NCBI RefSeq assembly: GCF_020907275.1
Contig: NZ_JAJJWI010000014.1
Coordinates: 1 to 64,000 of the forward strand
Origin: Pontibacter silvestris
GTDB lineage: Bacteria; Bacteroidota; Bacteroidia; Cytophagales; Hymenobacteraceae
Length of the DNA: 64,000 bases
Reading direction: 5' to 3'
Shown here piece after piece: positions 1-8,593 of this stretch (position 1 is the stretch's first letter; each line of letters starts with the position of its first letter). The position numbers and the translations under genes are program-made. The notes under the pieces are model-generated. The model worked only from the letters and a program-made list of their open reading frames with translations, was not told the DNA's origin and did no database searches.

Positions 1-15
1 TAAACCAACATAAGA

Positions 16-450
16 ATGAAAAGAGAAAACTTGCAAGAGCTACAGGATATGCCAATTGTTTTTTACGATGGCACCTGTGGCTTTTGCCAGGCAAGTGTTC
101 AACTTGTATTAAAACATAATAAGCATAAGGACCTGCATTTTGCAGCCTTACAATCCGGCCTTGCGCAAACACTTGTTCCTCAGCAGCAAGTGCCTGATCC
201 TTTGCCTGATTCTATGCTTTTTTACGAGCATGGCAAGCTTTATTCAGAATCTGATGCTGCCTTAAGAGTTGCCAGATATCTCAACTTTCCATGGAGCTGG
301 TTTTATTATTTCAAGTTTATTCCTTTATCTTTCCGCAATTTTGTGTATCGTATTATAGCAAAGAACCGCTATAGCATAGCTGGCCGTACAGAGGCTTGTA
401 TGCTGCCGACGCCAGAAGAAAGGATTCGGTTCATAGATGTGAACCTTTAA
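16..450 (+). CDS. DCC-family thiol-disulfide oxidoreductase (YuxK-like)
   Basis: A 144-residue protein of the DUF393/DCC family, named for the motif seen here as YDGTCGFC, with cysteines C21 and C24 forming a CxxC pair near the N-terminus. Family members are thioredoxin-like small proteins predicted to do thiol-disulfide exchange; their substrates are not well defined. The rest of the sequence has the usual basic and aromatic middle (around WSWFYYFKFIP) and an Arg/Asn-rich segment before the C-terminus. No signal peptide is visible, so it is probably cytoplasmic. It stands alone, 127 bp before fabD on the same strand. The family assignment is firm; the physiological role is unknown. Confidence 0.85.
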   Translation: MKRENLQELQDMPIVFYDGTCGFCQASVQLVLKHNKHKDLHFAALQSGLAQTLVPQQQVPDPLPDSMLFYEHGKLYSESDAALRVARYLNFPWSWFYYFKFIPLSFRNFVYRIIAKNRYSIAGRTEACMLPTPEERIRFIDVNL

Positions 451-577
451 TTGTAAGGTGCAGTCAGGCTGTAAGAAGTATGCTTCTTGTAATGAGAATA
501 TTTAGAAGGATAAATTGAGCTGTAACTGATTGTACTTCTGAAAAAGGAATAAATACTTAACCAAATACATATATTAC

Positions 578-1456
578 ATGAAGGCATACGTTTTCCCGGG
601 CCAGGGTTCCCAGTTTGTGGGTATGGGCAAGGAGCTGTATGAGCAGCACGAAGAAGCACGCCAGTTATTTGATAAAGCCAATGAGATTCTGGGCTTTAAC
701 ATTACTGAGATTATGTTCAGTGGCACTGATGAAGAGCTAAAACAAACAAAAGTAACACAACCAGCTATTTTTCTGCATTCTGTGGCTCAGGCTGCAGTGG
801 CAAAAGATTTTGAACCGGAAATGGTAGCCGGCCACTCACTGGGAGAGTTCTCTGCCCTTGTAGCTAGTAAGGTTTTAAGCTTTGAGGATGGCTTGCGTCT
901 GGTGGCTAAAAGAGCATTGGCTATGCAGGCCGCCTGCGAAGCAAATCCATCTACCATGGCGGCTATTCTTGGATTATCAGATGAGAAAGTAGAAGAGACT
1001 TGTGCTTCTGTGGAAGGAGAAGTAGTGGTCGCTGCAAATTACAACTGCCCGGGCCAATTAGTAATATCCGGCTCTAATAAAGGGATTGAAATTGCTTGTG
1101 AGAAAATGAAAGAGGCTGGTGCCAAACGCGCGCTTCCTTTGCCAGTAGGAGGTGCTTTCCACTCGCCGCTTATGAAGCCTGCCGAAGAAGAACTGGCAAC
1201 AGCTATTGAGGAAACTACTTTCAGTAAAGGTATTTGCCCGATTTACCAGAACGTTGATGCTAAACCTCATACTGACCCAGAAGAAATTAAACAAAACCTT
1301 ATTAAGCAATTAACCGCTCCTGTTCGCTGGACACAATCGGTGCAGCAAATGTTTGCCGATGGCGCTACACTTTTTGTAGAGTGCGGTCCCGGGAAAGTTC
1401 TGCAAGGTCTTGTGAAAAAAATTGAGCGTACTGCAGAAGTCAGTTTAGCGGAGTAA
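578..1456 (+). CDS. fabD: Malonyl-CoA:ACP transacylase
   Basis: Transfers malonyl groups from CoA to acyl carrier protein, supplying the extender unit for cytoplasmic fatty acid synthesis. The protein has 292 residues, a normal length. The N-terminal FPGQGSQ motif, the nucleophile elbow GHSLG (Ser87) and the catalytic histidine in GAFHSP (His195) are all present. The C-terminal VECGPGKVL motif is also typical. It is followed by a hairpin at 1478-1522 that probably ends transcription. fabH and plsX, from the same pathway, lie elsewhere in the window (44-46 kb), so the fatty acid genes are split into separate loci. Confidence 0.97.
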   Translation: MKAYVFPGQGSQFVGMGKELYEQHEEARQLFDKANEILGFNITEIMFSGTDEELKQTKVTQPAIFLHSVAQAAVAKDFEPEMVAGHSLGEFSALVASKVLSFEDGLRLVAKRALAMQAACEANPSTMAAILGLSDEKVEETCASVEGEVVVAANYNCPGQLVISGSNKGIEIACEKMKEAGAKRALPLPVGGAFHSPLMKPAEEELATAIEETTFSKGICPIYQNVDAKPHTDPEEIKQNLIKQLTAPVRWTQSVQQMFADGATLFVECGPGKVLQGLVKKIERTAEVSLAE

Positions 1457-1477
1457 TATCATTCAGTATATAAGTTG

Positions 1478-1522
1478 AAACAAGTACTTTCTCAAGCTAT
1501 AGTTCGGGGAAGTACTTGTTTT
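1478..1522 (+). terminator. Terminator after fabD
   Basis: An inverted repeat, AAACAAGTACTT and AAGTACTTGTTT, is separated by about 20 nt. The right arm runs into a T-rich stretch (TTTTGTTT), which fits an intrinsic terminator for fabD. The same repeat could also act on the opposite strand, at the end of folK. Confidence 0.6.
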
Positions 1523-1569
1523 GTTTAAGCAATGCTTAGTGCTTTATTCGTTACTTAGAGTGCCTCCTT

Positions 1570-2055
1570 TTATTCAATAAATTCTTTCACTTCCAGATTG
1601 TCTTCGCACTCTTCTAACAGTTGAGTAGCACTTTTGCTTAACACTGGGTGCATCAACTCAGGAGCTATTTCCACTAAAGGTTTCAGTGTAAAACGACGGT
1701 GTTGCAGTTGCGGATGGGGAATAGTCAGGCGCTGTGTGTGCAGTATCAGGCTGTCGTAGAACAAGATATCTATGTCTATGACACGGGAGCCCCAATGTTC
1801 CAGGCGTACGCGGCCTAGCTCATGCTCAATTATGTTTATCGTTTGCAGTACCTGTTCCGGAGAAAGCGCTGTCTTTACTTCGATTACCTGGTTCAGAAAG
1901 GCAGGCTGATCTGTTTTGCCCCAGGCTGCCGTTTCGTATAGTTTGGAGCTTTGTAGTATTATACCTACCTGCACTGCTATGTGCTCACGAGCCTGCTGTA
2001 AAGTGGAGAAGCGGTCTCGGAGGTTGCCTCCCAACAATAAGTATACTTTAGGCAT
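1570..2055 (-). CDS. folK: 2-amino-4-hydroxy-6-hydroxymethyldihydropteridine pyrophosphokinase
   Basis: HPPK moves pyrophosphate from ATP to 6-hydroxymethyl-dihydropterin, the step before dihydropteroate synthase in folate synthesis. The 161-residue protein begins with the family's LLLGGNLRDR motif, carries the YETAAWG segment and the signature WGSRVIDIDILFY, and ends with the usual HPQLQHRRFTLKPL block (pterin and ATP binding). The start codon overlaps the end of the upstream hydrolase gene by 8 bp, so the two are probably translated from one message. No dihydropteroate synthase is in the window. Confidence 0.96.
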   Translation of the reverse strand: MPKVYLLLGGNLRDRFSTLQQAREHIAVQVGIILQSSKLYETAAWGKTDQPAFLNQVIEVKTALSPEQVLQTINIIEHELGRVRLEHWGSRVIDIDILFYDSLILHTQRLTIPHPQLQHRRFTLKPLVEIAPELMHPVLSKSATQLLEECEDNLEVKEFIE

Positions 2056-2905
2056 ACCTCTGAAAAAAGTTTATAGTAAAGTCGGCTGCATTACGCGCAG
2101 CTTCAGGTAAGGTGTTTTCTTCGTAAGGATGTTTACCTCCAAATGAATGATTTGCTTCTGGTAGCAGATGTAACTCTGCATCTGGTTTCCAGCTTTTCAG
2201 GTCTTTGGCCACTTGTGCCGGAACTGTTTCGTCCTGTTCTCCATGCAACACAAGCAATGGTTGGAACATCTTCTTAATTACCTCTGGAATGTTAAGACGT
2301 GATTCATTTTCATAATAATTTTCCACAATCTGGTAATATAATGGCATTTGCTGACCAGTACGGGAATTAGGAATCCACTGTACACCATCCTGCTTCCACT
2401 GTGCCATTTGTTCCTCTGTCCAACGTTGGTCAAAGTCATTGACACCTGCCCAGGTAGCCAATGCGCGTACACGGGAATCTTCGGCTGCTTTTAATATAAC
2501 AGAACCTCCGCCACGGCTGTGCCCAATCAGGTACAGACGGTCAGGGTTTAGCTCCTGTGGTTGTATGGGGCTCTGCTTGTCATTTAACAGGTCGATGAGT
2601 GCTTTAAGGTCGTCCAGCTCCAGCGAAAAGTTATTGTTCCCAAACGCTTCCAGGTCATGTACATCTGAATAATTTTCTACAGTAGTTCCATTGTAGGAAA
2701 AGTTGAATTTCACAAACACAAAGCCATGTTCTGCGAAGTACTGTGCCAGCAGGTTAAAATGCCCCCAGTCTTTGAATCCTTTAAAGCCATGCGCAAAAAT
2801 AACAATAGGCTTTGGTTGGCCGTCGGCTACGTAAGTGGCATCGGCAGTGAAATTCCGTCCATGCTCAGGGTAAACTACAAAGTTAGTTTTTAATGTATCA
2901 GACAT
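2048..2905 (-). CDS. Alpha/beta hydrolase (dienelactone hydrolase-like)
   Basis: A 285-residue alpha/beta-hydrolase-fold protein. The oxyanion region appears as IFAHGFKGFKDWG (residues 36-48), the nucleophile elbow as GHSRGG with Ser130, the acid in HGEQDETVP (about residue 224), and the catalytic His in ANHSFGGKHP (about residue 252). The complete triad predicts an active serine hydrolase or esterase. No signal peptide is visible. It is the first gene of a two-gene unit with folK, with an 8-bp overlap; that pairing gives no clear hint about its substrate, which cannot be told from sequence. Confidence 0.85.
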   Translation of the reverse strand: MSDTLKTNFVVYPEHGRNFTADATYVADGQPKPIVIFAHGFKGFKDWGHFNLLAQYFAEHGFVFVKFNFSYNGTTVENYSDVHDLEAFGNNNFSLELDDLKALIDLLNDKQSPIQPQELNPDRLYLIGHSRGGGSVILKAAEDSRVRALATWAGVNDFDQRWTEEQMAQWKQDGVQWIPNSRTGQQMPLYYQIVENYYENESRLNIPEVIKKMFQPLLVLHGEQDETVPAQVAKDLKSWKPDAELHLLPEANHSFGGKHPYEENTLPEAARNAADFTINFFQRYA

Positions 2906-2961
2906 ATAATGATAGATAATTTGTGAATTAAGGTAATTAAACGCCGTTTTGCAACACTACG

Positions 2962-2993
2962 TTTGGAAACCATTGCTACACCTTGTAATATTG
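2962..2993 (+). promoter_or_regulatory. Candidate Bacteroidota-type promoter for the polyprenyl synthase gene
   Basis: TTTG at 2962-2965 and TAATATTG at 2986-2993 are separated by 20 bp. This is one mismatch from the known Bacteroidota consensus (TTTG, about 19-21 bp, TAnnTTTG). It would place the transcript start only a few bases before the ATG at 3006. Confidence 0.4.
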
Positions 2994-3005
2994 CGCTCTT
3001 AACAC

Positions 3006-3983
3006 ATGAGCATCAGCCTAAAGGATATACAAGCGCCCATTGCGCCCGAAATGCAGCTTTTTGAAAAGAAGTTCAGGTCTTCTATGAAGTCTAATGTACT
3101 GCTTTTGGATAGAATAATGAGCTACATTGTAAAGCGTAAAGGCAAGCAGATGCGCCCGATGTTCGTTTTTTTTACTGCTAAACTTTTTGATGAAGAGTTA
3201 GCAGATGCTACATATCGCGGGGCTGCTTTAATTGAACTACTACACACGGCCACACTGGTGCACGATGATGTAGTAGATGATGCTAACTACCGTCGGGGTT
3301 TCTTTTCTGTTAATGCTCTCTGGAAAAACAAGATCGCTGTACTGGTAGGGGATTACCTGCTCTCTAAAGGTTTGCTTTTGTCGTTGCACAACGACGATTA
3401 TGATTTACTGAAGATTGTATCGAATGCGGTGCGTGAGATGAGTGAAGGAGAACTTTTGCAGATTGAAAAAGCACGCCGCCTTGATATTACCGAGGAGGTT
3501 TATTTCGATATTATCCGCCAGAAAACGGCTTCGCTTATTGCCTCTTGTTGTGCTGTTGGAGCAGCTTCTACCGGGGCTTCTAAAGAAGAAATAGAGAAAG
3601 CCCGCTTGTTTGGGGAAAAGGTAGGAATTGCTTTCCAGATAAAAGATGACCTTTTTGATTATGGCACAGCCGAGATTGGAAAGCCTGTAGGCATCGACAT
3701 CAAGGAAAAGAAAATGACGCTGCCACTGATACATGCTTTGCGTGAAGCTGACTGGCTAACCAAGCGCCGCGTAATTTATAACGTTAAGAATAATAACGGT
3801 GATAACAAGCGGGTGCAGCAGGTAATTGATTTTGTGAAGCAGTCAGGAGGTATTGAGTACACGGTGCAGTTAATGAATAAGTATCATGCAGAGGCGCTGG
3901 CTATATTAAAAACTTTTCCTCCTTCCCCTTCCAGAACTTCTTTGGAAAAACTTATTGCTTATACAATTGAGCGGGAGAAGTAA
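3006..3983 (+). CDS. Polyprenyl (all-trans) diphosphate synthase
   Basis: A 325-residue trans-isoprenyl diphosphate synthase, which condenses isopentenyl diphosphate with allylic primers to build a prenyl chain for menaquinone or another lipid carrier. The first aspartate-rich motif is HDDVVDD (Asp87, Asp88, Asp91), preceded by the KGKQMRPMF substrate-binding block. The second motif is IKDDLFDYG near residue 215, followed by KPVGIDIKEKKMTLPLI. The length and motifs fit the IspB/HepT-like class (octaprenyl or similar); exact chain length cannot be read safely. It is transcribed divergently from the hydrolase-folK unit across a 100-bp gap. Confidence 0.92.
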   Translation: MSISLKDIQAPIAPEMQLFEKKFRSSMKSNVLLLDRIMSYIVKRKGKQMRPMFVFFTAKLFDEELADATYRGAALIELLHTATLVHDDVVDDANYRRGFFSVNALWKNKIAVLVGDYLLSKGLLLSLHNDDYDLLKIVSNAVREMSEGELLQIEKARRLDITEEVYFDIIRQKTASLIASCCAVGAASTGASKEEIEKARLFGEKVGIAFQIKDDLFDYGTAEIGKPVGIDIKEKKMTLPLIHALREADWLTKRRVIYNVKNNNGDNKRVQQVIDFVKQSGGIEYTVQLMNKYHAEALAILKTFPPSPSRTSLEKLIAYTIEREK

Positions 3984-4713
3984 GTTTAATTTAAACTTAA
4001 ACCTTATCTGTTTACTGTTTCTTGGATGTTATTTTGATAATTAATTGCTTAAGTTCTTTCTTTAGCTTTCATAGTTAATTTTTATCCAGTAAGGTTTTAC
4101 CTATTGTTTTATAGTGTTTGTGTTCTCCTAGGCTAAGTAAGGAGCCTGTATCAATAGAGGCCTTTCTTTTCTTGTTTAGTATTATTTTACTAAACCTGCC
4201 ATTCATTTAAGAGGGTGCTAACCTAACATGTGCTGAAAGCTGTTGGCTTACAGGACAGGAAGATATAGATAGCAGGCCTTACAACTCTTAAACTAACACA
4301 AGCATAGTACTTAAATGTGCAGCAGTAATCTCAGCATCTGAAGTTTCTGTAGCGAACAGCCGAGGTCTGACTTCTTCTTTGTTTTATGATTGCTGTATAG
4401 GAAATGCAAGTACAATTAGCTTAATTAGAAAGCTTTGTAGGTACTGGGCTACCTGACCCCTGGCCAGTATGAAGAATGGTTATACTAACAAAATATGGAT
4501 GCCTAAGAAAAAGCCTCCACTAAACTATTGCAATTCCAGGTAGTTGGCGAATAAGATACAGGTTTTACAAAATAATGTCTACTCCCAACACAGTACAGGC
4601 TTTATACTCGGCTGCACCTTGCTTATCTCACGAACCTGTAATTTTAAATTGAAGAAATAGCCTATGGTGTATGTACGCTTTGATAAGTTGTATAAATAAC
4701 CAGGAATATAAAA
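3984..4713. other. Gene-free interval of about 730 bp
   Basis: Lies between the convergent ends of the polyprenyl synthase and the TlpA-like gene. I found no convincing reading frame, tRNA, or known RNA element in it. Composition is AT-rich with no long repeat. The terminator at its right edge is listed separately. Confidence 0.5.
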
Positions 4714-4758
4714 TTAAAGCATCAGGGGCTACTGTTTTCAGTAACCCTGATGCTTTAA
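4714..4758 (-). terminator. Terminator after the TlpA-like gene
   Basis: Perfect 14-bp arms, TTAAAGCATCAGGG and CCCTGATGCTTTAA, enclose a 17-nt loop that itself contains a small TACTG/CAGTA stem. It sits 30 bp past the stop codon of the minus-strand gene. A short A/T stretch follows on both sides. Confidence 0.65.
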
Positions 4759-4787
4759 GCTCATGTGATTAAGTGTAGTTACAAATC

Positions 4788-6050
4788 TTATTTCTCTGCC
4801 AGTAACTCGTCCATTGTCTGGTTGAACTCTGTTACCCATTCTTCATAATACTGACCGGTACCAGGTCCTGAGAAACCTGTGTGGATTTTGCGAACCTTAC
4901 CTTGCCTGTCTATAAAAATAGTAGTAGGGAAAGACATGACATGATTTAAAGCAGGTAGTGCCTCTGCCGCCGCTGCCTTATCTGAAACTCCGGCAACCAA
5001 GATGTCATAATTTACATCGAGGCGATCTTTCATTTGCTTTAAACGCTTACTGGCGGCTTCAAATTGTGGGCTGCGTTCAAAGCCAAGCCCGATAATTTCC
5101 AGCCCGCGTTCTTTGTTCTTGTCGTAGTATGGAGCCAGAAATTTAGTTTCGTCCATGCAGTTAGGGCACCAGGAACCTAGCAATTGAACCAGTACTACTT
5201 TGCCCTGATATTTAGGATCTGACAAGGATACTTGTGTGCCTTCCAGGTTTGGGAAAGTGAAAGACAACTCCTCATAACCTTCTTTTAAATAGGTTAAAGT
5301 ATCAGCATCAGCTAGCTTGGCATTGTTGTTGCGTTTGGCTGTCCAGGTTTCGTAACCAGTTAAACCGGAATAGAACTGGCCTTGTAGCGTACTGTCGCCG
5401 CTTGGCTTTGCTGTAAACAGAAAGGCATGGTTTCCGTCAAAAGCTGACAACCTTAGTTGCTCGCCATCTACCTGCCCGGCTAAATAACGATAGTCACCTG
5501 TTTCAGTAAGGAAAGTGCCGTTTGCCTGGTTGCCGCTCTGTTCAAAAACACCAATGGCATTATAGCTATTTCCTTCATTGTCTGAGAAAACAACTTCCCA
5601 TTTGCCATCGAAGTTATAGCTTGCAGAAGCAGGATTAGCAGCAAAACGACTATCTTTACCATGTTCAGCCGTAAAAGGAATAGAGTAAGGAGTTTGTGTG
5701 TCATTTTTTACAAAGCGGCCTTCCATTCTGTCGCCGTTGGCTTTAGCGATTAAATCGGCATCAAAGATGTGCAAACCAATTTTTACTGAGTCGCCTTGCT
5801 GCTGAATGTCGTCGAGCAAAATACGTTCTTCTCCATTTATAAGATAGAGAACAGTCTGGCCATCTTTTTCTTTAGCCTGCATTAGGAAGGGAATTTCCTG
5901 GTTTTGAGCCTGTAGGCTTACACGCCAGTTACCTTCCTGTATTGTGTTATCTGTAGATTCCATGGAGGTACAGGATGTAAACATTTGCACAGTAGTTAAA
6001 GCTAAAAACAAAATATGCTTTAATGGTGTATTAAGAAGATAATATTTCAT
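4788..6050 (-). CDS. TlpA-family thioredoxin-like lipoprotein
   Basis: A 420-residue exported protein with an N-terminal signal ending in a lipobox (MFTSC, about residues 23-27), so it is probably anchored in a membrane facing the periplasm. Residues 40-250 are beta-rich and not assigned to a firmly recognised family. The C-terminal part is a thioredoxin fold of the TlpA/ResA type, with the redox pair in GSWCPNC near residue 293 and the cis-proline region FPTTIF near residue 376. TlpA-like proteins reduce disulfides, for example during cytochrome c or oxidase assembly. It is a single-gene unit with its own terminator; the N-terminal half may bind a substrate. Confidence 0.85.
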   Translation of the reverse strand: MKYYLLNTPLKHILFLALTTVQMFTSCTSMESTDNTIQEGNWRVSLQAQNQEIPFLMQAKEKDGQTVLYLINGEERILLDDIQQQGDSVKIGLHIFDADLIAKANGDRMEGRFVKNDTQTPYSIPFTAEHGKDSRFAANPASASYNFDGKWEVVFSDNEGNSYNAIGVFEQSGNQANGTFLTETGDYRYLAGQVDGEQLRLSAFDGNHAFLFTAKPSGDSTLQGQFYSGLTGYETWTAKRNNNAKLADADTLTYLKEGYEELSFTFPNLEGTQVSLSDPKYQGKVVLVQLLGSWCPNCMDETKFLAPYYDKNKERGLEIIGLGFERSPQFEAASKRLKQMKDRLDVNYDILVAGVSDKAAAAEALPALNHVMSFPTTIFIDRQGKVRKIHTGFSGPGTGQYYEEWVTEFNQTMDELLAEK

Positions 6051-6140
6051 GAAACAAAATTAGAATATGTAATTGGAATAACCACATTATTTAGAATGTG
6101 TTTGCATTAGCCACTGTATTGCATTCCTTTGGCCTAAATG

Positions 6141-6172
6141 TTGTTCCAATTATATGATACTTTGTATATTTG
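6141..6172 (+). promoter_or_regulatory. Bacteroidota-type promoter for aconitase
   Basis: TTG at 6141-6143 and a perfect TATATTTG (-7 type) at 6165-6172 are separated by 21 bp. This would start the transcript near 6178, about 40 nt before the chosen ATG at 6219. Its position inside the longest open frame is one reason to prefer the later start. Confidence 0.6.
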
Positions 6173-6218
6173 TAAACTTCATAAAGAAGCATTAAAAATA
6201 ACTAACAATAGCAAAACT

Positions 6219-8489
6219 ATGGCATTTGATTTAGAAATGATCAAGGCAGTTTATGCCGGCATGGCCGAGCGTGTTACTGCTGCCCGTAAAGCAGTAGGCA
6301 GACCGCTTACCCTAACTGAGAAAATTCTGTATTCGCACCTTTACGATGGTACAGCAACGCAGGGTTTCGAACGAGGCAAGTCTTATGTAGACTTTGCTCC
6401 GGATAGGGTAGCTATGCAGGACGCTACGGCACAAATGGCCTTGCTTCAGTTCATGCAGGCTGGAAAGCCTAATGTGGCGGTTCCTTCTACCGTTCACTGT
6501 GACCACCTGATTCAGGCAAGAGTAGGCGCTGATTCAGATTTACAGGATGCCTACAATGAGAACAAAGAGGTTTATGATTTCCTTGCCTCTGTTTCAAATA
6601 AATATGGTCTTGGCTTCTGGAAGCCAGGTGCTGGTATTATTCACCAGGTAGTGCTGGAAAACTATGCTTTCCCTGGCGGTATGATGATTGGTACTGACTC
6701 TCACACACCGAACGCAGGTGGTTTGGGTATGGTAGCAATTGGTGTTGGTGGAGCTGATGCAGTGGACGTGATGGCCGGCATGCCTTGGGAACTGAAATTC
6801 CCTAAAGTAATTGGTGTGAAACTTACTGGTAAAATGAGTGGCTGGACTGCACCTAAAGACGTAATTCTTAAAGTAGCAGGTATCCTGACTGTAAAAGGTG
6901 GTACTGGTGCCATTGTAGAATACTTTGGCGAAGGCGCTGAAAGCCTGTCTTGTACAGGTAAATCTACTATCTGTAACATGGGAGCAGAAATCGGTGCAAC
7001 TACTTCTTTATTTGCTTACGATGAGAAAATGCGTGCTTACCTAAATGGTACTAAGCGCGAAGAAATAGTAGAACTGGCTGACCAGGTAGCTGAGCACCTT
7101 CGTGCAGATGACGAAGTGTTTGCTGATCCTGCAGCTTACTACGATCAGTTAATTGAGATTGATCTTTCTACATTGGAGCCGCACATCAATGGTCCTTTTA
7201 CTCCGGATGCAGCATGGCCGATTTCACAGTTTGCTGCTGTGGTAAAAGAGCACAACTGGCCGGCTAAACTGGAAGTAGGTCTGATTGGTTCTTGTACAAA
7301 CTCATCTTACGAAGATATTACCCGTTCTGCTTCTGTAGCAGCTCAGGCGATAGAGAAGAAGCTGGTTGCGCAGTCTGAGTTTACCATTACGCCTGGTTCA
7401 GAACTGGTACGTTACACTACAGCGCGTGATGGCTTGTTGGATACTTTCACAGAGATGGGTGGTGTTGTATTGGCTAACGCTTGCGGACCTTGCATCGGTC
7501 AGTGGGCACGTCATACGGATGATCCGACTCGTAAGAACTCTATCATCACCTCATTTAACCGTAACTTCGCGAAGCGTAACGATGGTAACCCTAACACACA
7601 CGCGTTTGTGGCTTCACCAGAAATTGTGACTGCTTTAGCCATTGCCGGTGACCTTACTTTTAACCCGCTTACAGATACGCTGACTAACGAAGAGGGTGTA
7701 GCCGTAAAGCTCGATGAGCCAGTAGGAATTGAGTTGCCTTCACAAGGCTTTGCCGTGGAAGATGCCGGATATATAGCACCTGCTGTAGATAGCAGTAGTG
7801 TAGAGGTAATAGTAGATCCGAAATCTGATCGTCTGCAACTACTGGAAGGTTTCAAACCTTGGGAAGGAACTGACCTGAAAGGCCTGAAACTGTTGATCAA
7901 AGCACAAGGTAAGTGTACTACCGACCACATCTCTATGGCTGGTCCGTGGTTGAAATACCGTGGTCACCTCGACAACATCTCTAACAACATGTTGATTGGT
8001 GCTATTAATGCGTTCAACAGTGAGTCTAACAGCGTGTACAACGACATGACCCGTGGTTATGACACAGTGCCTGCTACAGCGCGTACATACAAAGCTGCTG
8101 GTATTGGTACTGTAGTAGTAGGTGACGAAAACTATGGTGAGGGCTCTTCTCGTGAGCACGCTGCTATGGAGCCACGTCACTTAGGTGTTCGTGCCGTTAT
8201 TGTGAAGTCTTTTGCACGTATTCACGAAACTAACCTGAAAAAGCAAGGTATGCTGGCGTTAACATTCGCTAACAAAGCAGATTACGACCTTATTGAAGAA
8301 ACTGATACGTTCGACATTATAGGTCTTGAAAACTTTGCCCCAGGTGAGCAGTTGAAAGTTGTTCTTCATCATAGCGATGGTACTCAGGATTCATTCCTGG
8401 TGAACCACACTTATAACGAAGGTCAAATTGGCTGGTTTAAGGCTGGTTCAGCTCTTAACCTGATCCGTCAGCAAGAGCAAGGAGCTTAA
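6219..8489 (+). CDS. acn: Aconitate hydratase
   Basis: Interconverts citrate and isocitrate in the TCA cycle. I chose ATG 6219 (protein of 756 residues beginning MAFDLEMI) because the upstream 27 codons of the open frame look unlike the family and overlap a promoter. The three [4Fe-4S] ligands are Cys359 (in [10 protein letters not shown]), Cys422 and Cys425 (in [10 protein letters not shown]). Substrate-binding motifs such as [24 protein letters not shown] and [10 protein letters not shown] are present. The length fits the mitochondrial-type aconitase usual in Bacteroidota. It is monocistronic, ending at the long palindromic terminator at 8516-8582. Confidence 0.97.
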   Translation: MAFDLEMIKAVYAGMAERVTAARKAVGRPLTLTEKILYSHLYDGTATQGFERGKSYVDFAPDRVAMQDATAQMALLQFMQAGKPNVAVPSTVHCDHLIQARVGADSDLQDAYNENKEVYDFLASVSNKYGLGFWKPGAGIIHQVVLENYAFPGGMMIGTDSHTPNAGGLGMVAIGVGGADAVDVMAGMPWELKFPKVIGVKLTGKMSGWTAPKDVILKVAGILTVKGGTGAIVEYFGEGAESLSCTGKSTICNMGAEIGATTSLFAYDEKMRAYLNGTKREEIVELADQVAEHLRADDEVFADPAAYYDQLIEIDLSTLEPHINGPFTPDAAWPISQFAAVVKEHNWPAKLEVGLIGSCTNSSYEDITRSASVAAQAIEKKLVAQSEFTITPGSELVRYTTARDGLLDTFTEMGGVVLANACGPCIGQWARHTDDPTRKNSIITSFNRNFAKRNDGNPNTHAFVASPEIVTALAIAGDLTFNPLTDTLTNEEGVAVKLDEPVGIELPSQGFAVEDAGYIAPAVDSSSVEVIVDPKSDRLQLLEGFKPWEGTDLKGLKLLIKAQGKCTTDHISMAGPWLKYRGHLDNISNNMLIGAINAFNSESNSVYNDMTRGYDTVPATARTYKAAGIGTVVVGDENYGEGSSREHAAMEPRHLGVRAVIVKSFARIHETNLKKQGMLALTFANKADYDLIEETDTFDIIGLENFAPGEQLKVVLHHSDGTQDSFLVNHTYNEGQIGWFKAGSALNLIRQQEQGA

Positions 8490-8515
8490 TGAGCCGATGA
8501 GCTTGTAGTGAAAGC

Positions 8516-8582
8516 ACTGCATAAATAAAAAGAGAAAGCCTCGCTATTTATTAGCGAGGCTTTCTCTTTTTATTTATGCAGT
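8516..8582. terminator. Bidirectional terminator with perfect 31-bp arms
   Basis: Arms 8516-8546 and 8552-8582 are exact reverse complements around the 5-nt loop TTTAT. The core stem (GAAAGCCTCGCTA) is flanked by an A-run on the left and a T-run on the right, so it can end both the aconitase transcript and the convergent peptidase transcript. The complementarity continues about 10 bp beyond what termination needs. Confidence 0.85.
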
Positions 8583-8593
8583 AGCTACTCGTT

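Noticed and set aside
7511..7930. Long minus-strand frame inside the aconitase gene
   Set aside because: The plus-strand aconitase is certain and complete; the opposing frame is Ser-rich, as expected from the antisense of a conserved gene.
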